From the NCBI GenBank assembly GCA_035642125.1, contig DASQSZ010000439.1, positions 1 to 6,038 of the forward strand: a stretch of 6,038 bases of DNA. The letters run 5' to 3'. Numbering within the stretch: the first letter of the stretch is position 1; each line of letters begins with the position of its first letter. Source of the stretch: CALAED01 sp937891035. GTDB taxonomy: Bacteria; Actinomycetota; Actinomycetes; Streptosporangiales; Streptosporangiaceae. The notes beneath the pieces were generated by a model. The model made no database searches. It saw only the letters and a list, made by a program, of their open reading frames with translations, and was not told the origin of the DNA. The translations under genes and the position numbers were made by a program. Positions 4,998-6,038 of this stretch are shown piece by piece.

Positions 4998-5171
4998 ATG
5001 AGTAAATCGGCTTCTTCTCGTTTCCCTGTGACCGTTACGCGCCTTCCGGTCGTGCGATGCCAGATATGCCAGCGGACGGTCGCTTACCGGCCCGGCCAGG
5101 CGAGTGCCGTGCTGACCGAGCACTACGCCAAAATGCATCCAGGCGCCCTCGGCAACTCGCCGCGGCGTTAG
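4998..5171 (+). CDS. 57-residue CxxC...HxxxxH zinc-finger-like protein
   Basis: The protein begins MSKSASSRFPVTVTRLPVV, followed by the finger RCQICQRTVAYRPGQASAVL and TEHYAKMHPG. Cys21 and Cys24, then His42 and His47, are spaced C-x2-C-x17-H-x4-H, as in C2H2-type zinc-binding folds. The CQICQRTVAYRPG knuckle followed by a helix carrying two His is a coherent small domain. A short basic, polar tail ends at TAG. Such small proteins occur in actinomycetes without a defined role; nucleic acid or protein binding is inferred from the fold only. Codon use fits a real gene. ATG 4998 is chosen, and a GTG directly before it (4995) is also possible. No ribosome site is visible, and a -10 box close by suggests a leaderless transcript. 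It appears to stand alone. Confidence 0.75.
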   Translation: MSKSASSRFPVTVTRLPVVRCQICQRTVAYRPGQASAVLTEHYAKMHPGALGNSPRR

Positions 5172-5565
5172 TCGCGCTACGTCAAGGGTTTTGGTGTCGG
5201 CCACAGATCGGGTTTCGCATGCCTCCGTGCGTCGCGGACCCGGTTCTATAGGCGGCCGACTCCTGGCCTTTGAACGCCGGTCCTTACCACCTGGCCGTCA
5301 GTACGGCACGGCGGCACCATGTCGGCAATGGTCGCCGGCACAGATTGTCGGCCCCCGTGCGATGACCCATGGCTGTTCGGACGTCTGTCCCCGTGACGGC
5401 ATGCGTACGACACGGGAGAGGCGATGTCATGAACGGCGGATCTCGATCGGCGACGTGTCCCGTTGCTGGGCACCCCGGACTAGGTGGCAGGACGAAAACG
5501 GGCCGCGTGTCCGCGGATGTCACCTACAGTCGAATCGAACGGGGAGTACCGCGAAAGGTGCGGAA
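5172..5565. other. 394-bp spacer before the ECF sigma gene, no convincing gene
   Basis: Frames on both strands here are Arg/Ser/Pro-rich without domain-like patterns and read as noise. A small hairpin, GCCGT-CAGT-ACGGC (5294-5307), lies about 120 nt after the zinc-finger stop and could be a weak terminator. TGTCACC at 5518-5524, about 40 nt before the sigma start, resembles -35 elements of some ECF sigma factors, but no matching -10 element is clear. Otherwise I see nothing in it. Confidence 0.5.
5554..5560 (+). promoter_or_regulatory. Ribosome binding site for the ECF sigma gene
   Basis: AAAGGTG ends 5 nt before ATG 5566. It supports this start over in-frame codons upstream. Confidence 0.5.
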
Positions 5566-6038
5566 ATGCCGAAGCAGGAGGACTTCCAGCGTCTCGCCGA
5601 CCCCTTTCGGCGCGAACTGCTGTCGCATTGCTACCGCATGCTCGGCTCGGTCCATGACGCCGAAGATCTCGTCCAAGAGACGTATCTGCGGGCCTGGCGG
5701 GCCTATGACCGCTTCGAAGGCCGGTCGTCGTTGCGCACCTGGCTCTACAGGATCGCCACCCGCACCTGCCTGACCGCGCTCGAGCAGCGGGACCGCCGGC
5801 CCATGCCATCCGACCTGGCCGAACGCAGCGACGCGCCGGGCGGGCAGCTGACCCAGGCGCCGGAGGTGGCCTGGCTGGAGCCCATCCCCGACGCGTTGAC
5901 CGAGGGCGCCCCGGCCGACCCCGCCGCGATCGTCGCGTCGCGCGAGAGCCTGCGGCTGGCTCTCATCACCGCGTTGCAGCATCTGCCACCCCGGCAGCGC
6001 GCCGTACTGATCCTGCGCGATGTGCTGAAGTGGCGGGC
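5566..6038 (+). CDS. ECF-type RNA polymerase sigma factor, SigG-like; N-terminal 157 residues
   Basis: A group IV sigma factor that would direct RNA polymerase to a small regulon. Region 2 spans about residues 14-75: FRRELLSHCYRMLGSVHDAE, then DLVQETYLRAWRAYDRFEGR and SSLRTWLYRIATRTCLTALE. A linker of about 45 residues rich in Pro, Ala and acidic residues follows (about 80-125). Region 4 begins at about 126 (ESLRLALITALQHLPPRQRA and VLILRDVLKWR) and is cut by the window edge before its recognition helix. The pattern RRELLxHCYRM...GSVHDAEDLVQET with ALQHLPPRQRAVLILRDVL is that of the SigG-like group (including M. tuberculosis SigG), which usually carries a C-terminal SnoaL-like domain; that part would lie outside the window. 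ATG 5566 follows AAAGGTG by 5 nt. No anti-sigma gene is visible upstream. Confidence 0.93.
   Translation, partial: MPKQEDFQRLADPFRRELLSHCYRMLGSVHDAEDLVQETYLRAWRAYDRFEGRSSLRTWLYRIATRTCLTALEQRDRRPMPSDLAERSDAPGGQLTQAPEVAWLEPIPDALTEGAPADPAAIVASRESLRLALITALQHLPPRQRAVLILRDVLKWR

Noticed and set aside
4914..5204. A 96-codon minus-strand frame opposite the zinc-finger gene
   Set aside because: It is antisense to the finger gene and the AT-rich control region and shows no domain pattern. The plus-strand frame has paired Cys and His in a sensible fold.
5369..5773. A 134-codon plus-strand frame running into the sigma gene
   Set aside because: It overlaps the sigma factor start in another frame and is Arg/Ser-rich. 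The sigma frame has unmistakable region 2 motifs.

Overview
The window is high-GC, strongly codon-biased actinobacterial DNA. The HelD/HelR-type helicase, the many GTG/TTG starts, the apparently leaderless small genes and the SigG-like ECF sigma factor fit a filamentous actinomycete, perhaps of the Streptosporangiales type; that order-level placement is a guess. Six protein genes are supported. No rRNA, tRNA, CRISPR array, insertion sequence or phage gene was seen.

Layout. (1) Positions 1-1652, minus strand: the N-terminal and Walker A part of a HelD-family RNA polymerase-associated helicase. It runs off the left edge and carries an apparent frameshift just before its DEAQ (Walker B) motif. 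(2) Positions 1653-1810: a compact AT-rich divergent control region. It holds a fully consensus TTGACA-N17-TATAAT promoter pointing right, a 15-bp inverted repeat and two similar ribosome-binding segments on the minus strand. (3) Positions 1811-2152, plus: a MmcQ/YjbR-family protein. (4) Positions 2153-2294: a convergent terminator region with GCCGGAG repeats and a strong hairpin. (5) Positions 2295-3803, minus: a fusion of a family 2 glycosyltransferase and a GmhB-like HAD-IIIA phosphatase. (6) Positions 3804-4146: a 343-bp spacer with two adjacent 13-bp tandem repeats. (7) Positions 4147-4677, minus: an unrecognised 176-aa protein. (8) Positions 4678-4994: a divergent spacer with an AT-rich island, a perfect DnaA-box sequence, short inverted and direct repeats, and a candidate leaderless promoter. 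(9) Positions 4998-5171, plus: a 57-aa protein with a CxxC...HxxxxH zinc-finger pattern. (10) Positions 5172-5565: a 394-bp spacer with no convincing gene. (11) From 5566, plus: the start of an ECF sigma factor cut by the right edge.

The genes do not form one pathway or a recognisable accessory system; most are singly transcribed chromosomal genes. Two of them (HelD and the ECF sigma factor) act on RNA polymerase, but they are about 3.9 kb apart and no link is claimed. The points most worth checking are the HelD frameshift, explained neatly by a 22-bp deletion between 10-bp direct repeats; the unusual helD/yjbR control region; the glycosyltransferase-phosphatase fusion with altered motifs; and the short zinc-finger gene.
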